Part shown: in pieces, positions 36,267 to 37,613 of the stretch
Layout of the letters: every line of letters begins with the position of its first letter
How positions within the stretch are numbered: position 1 is the stretch's first letter
From: Pantoea stewartii subsp. stewartii
Lineage (GTDB): Bacteria; Pseudomonadota; Gammaproteobacteria; Enterobacterales; Enterobacteriaceae
Length of the DNA: 37,613 nucleotides
Direction: 5' to 3'
NCBI RefSeq assembly: GCF_008801695.1
Contig: NZ_VZPF01000053.1
Coordinates: 1 to 37,613, forward strand
Notes under the pieces: model-generated
Databases searched by the model: none
Told to the model about the DNA's origin: nothing
What the model saw: the letters and a program-made list of their open reading frames with translations, nothing else
Program-made: the position numbers and the translations under genes

Positions 36267-37339
36267 TTATTCAACTGAATGGGTGCCCATGCTGGGTAAC
36301 AATGCGGTGAGTGCCTGCGGCCAGTCGCAGCGGCTTGCCCACTGGCGCATCGCTTCGATGTCCGGTGCCAGCAGGCGGTCTTCCTCAAGGAAGGCGACGC
36401 GTTCGCGGATCGTGCCAATGGCCTGTTCTATCAGTGCAGAACTTTGCAGGGGACGATGAAACTCAATGCCCTGGGCCGCTGCCATGGCTTCAATGCCGAC
36501 TACCGCCGCGCTGTTAAAGCACATGTCGCCCAGTCGGCGGGCGGCATAGGTGGCCATCGACACGTGATCTTCCTGGTTAGCCGAGGTAGGCAAACTGTCG
36601 ACGCTGCCGGGATGCGCCAGCGATTTATTTTCGGAGGCGAGCGCCGCCGCGGTGACCTGAGCAATCATAAAACCGGAGTTCACGCCGCCGTCGCGGACCA
36701 GGAAAGGGGGCAGACCGGACAAACCGGTATCCAGCAGCAGGGCCAGTCGACGTTCAGAGATGGCGCCCACTTCGGCGACGGCCAGGGCAATAATGTCTGC
36801 GGCAAAAGCCACGGGTTCAGCATGGAAGTTGCCACCGGAGATCACATCACCGGTTTCGGTGAACACCAGCGGGTTATCGGACGCGGCGTTGGCTTCAATC
36901 TGCAGGATGCGGGCGGCATGGCTGAGGTTATCCAGGCACGCTCCCATGACCTGGGGGACGCAGCGGACAGAGTAGGGATCCTGCACGCGCCCACAATGGG
37001 TATGAGAACCCAGGATCTCGCTGCCTTCAATCAGGGCGGTGACGGCGGCCGCCACGGCAATCTGGCCATGCTGGCCACGCGCCTGATGAATACGCGCGTC
37101 GAACGGTTTTAATGAGCCTTTAATCGCTTCCAGCGACAGCGCGCCCGCCATTAAGCCTGCGGCAAACAGATTTTCCGCTTCGAACAGGCCGCGCAGTGCC
37201 AGCGCAGTCGATACCTGGGTACCGTTGAGTAAGGCCAGCCCTTCTTTGGGACCCAGCACAAACGGCGTCAGGCCCACTTTTGCCAGACCTTCCGTCGCCG
37301 GAATGCGTTCACCGTTGACCCGTACTTCACCTTCACCTA
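36267..37339 (-). pseudogene. hutH: hutH, histidine ammonia-lyase, 5' third removed by IS630
   Basis: The remaining 357 residues run from [11 protein letters not shown] to the C-terminus and keep recognisable HutH blocks: [50 protein letters not shown], and [13 protein letters not shown]. The N-terminal part, including the Ala-Ser-Gly that forms the MIO cofactor, lies upstream of the visible start and is cut off by the IS. The break is at a CTA-GGT codon pair: CTAG at this spot became the IS target, with TA at 37338-37339. The 3' part has no promoter or start of its own in view, so a working ammonia-lyase is not expected from this copy. The missing 5' part should lie on the far side of the IS. 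Confidence 0.9.
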
Positions 37340-37613
37340 AATAACTGCTCGGAATAGTAGATCACTTAGAGGGAACTCAGTCCGGTTTATGCGATCTGAT
37401 CAATCGCTGAATATCCCAAATCACCAGCCGGACTGAGCAATGTCGATCATAGCACCAATACCCAGAACCGAACGACGCCTGATGCAGAAAACTATCCATA
37501 AAACAAAGGACAAAAACCACGCCCGGCGGCTCACCGCCATGCTGATGCTGCATCGTGGTGACACCGTCAGTCATGTTGCCAGAACACTCTGCTGTGCCCG
37601 CTCATCGATTGGT
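37340..37613 (+). mobile_element. IS630-family element, 5' end only (right copy)
   Basis: The reverse complement of the left end of the window. It is inserted in hutH at CTAG with TA shared by both sides, typical of IS630. The element begins AATAACTGCTCGG and carries the start of the transposase gene reading rightwards off the window. Both copies read outward from the window, so they are in opposite orientations on the chromosome segment. Confidence 0.9.
37440..37613 (+). CDS. IS630-family transposase, N-terminal fragment (right copy)
   Basis: The same 58-residue start as in the left copy (MSIIAPIPRTERRLMQ to ARSSIG), running off the right edge of the window. The helix-turn-helix region is present and the catalytic DDE part is not. 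The opposite-strand 65-codon frame at 37377-37574 is a shadow. Confidence 0.85.
   Translation, partial: MSIIAPIPRTERRLMQKTIHKTKDKNHARRLTAMLMLHRGDTVSHVARTLCCARSSIG

Noticed and set aside
36444..37112. Plus-strand frame of 222 codons inside hutH
   Set aside because: Histidine- and glutamine-rich shadow translation; hutH blocks on the minus strand are clear.

Overview
The window looks like one complete assembly contig of a motile enteric gamma-proteobacterium (Enterobacteriaceae). Many proteins read as close homologues of E. coli genes (yohD, yohC, pbpG, dld, bglX, osmF-yehYXW, yohO, mlrA, dinG, ybiB). The gene order and the extra genes (hut, a SUFU-like gene, a Cache chemoreceptor, idi beside osmF, a DUF3772 channel) point away from E. 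coli to an Enterobacter/Kosakonia/Phytobacter-like genus. I cannot name the genus from sequence alone. Both ends are the same 277 bp in opposite orientation: the 5' end of an IS630-family element, each copy sitting in a CTAG target. The contig therefore stops where a repeated IS begins.

Region 1 (277-9795) is the early half of a Mu-like, probably BcepMu-type, transposable prophage. It holds a Dam-type methylase, a lipoprotein and a repressor, then a rightward early operon: gp16-like regulator, winged-helix protein, DUF3102, MuA-like DDE transposase, MuB-like ATPase, DUF3164, zinc ribbon, MazG-like, DUF2786, GemA/gp16 and Mor. It ends at a readable phage terminus, with three transposase-site-like repeats and a terminal CA at 9794-9795. 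The next base continues in frame into yohF, so the prophage split yohF. The late genes lie beyond the left IS.

Region 2 (9796-28418) is a chromosomal block in the E. coli order yohF-yohD-yohC-pbpG-dld-bglX-osmF-yehY-yehX-yehW-yohO-mlrA. A mechanosensitive channel gene is inserted between pbpG and dld. A SUFU-like gene, a methyl-accepting chemotaxis protein with a FliA-type promoter, and idi lie between bglX and osmF. The osmF-yehYXW operon encodes an osmoprotectant-type ABC importer. mlrA has an MlrA-type inverted repeat in front of it.

Region 3 (28566-37339) holds a translationally coupled XRE-cupin regulator and GNAT acetyltransferase. It continues with the SOS helicase dinG (LexA box present) and ybiB, an M20 amidohydrolase, and histidine-utilisation genes. 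hutH is cut by the right-hand IS630 upstream of hutU, so the histidine pathway is probably broken in this strain. I saw no tRNA, rRNA or CRISPR array.

No clearly new multi-gene system stands out. The least explained signals are a perfect 28-bp palindrome inside the prophage DUF3102 gene, the methylase plus lipoprotein cargo next to the repressor, the XRE-cupin/GNAT pair, and a 410-bp stretch next to hutU that may be a gene remnant or a dispersed repeat.
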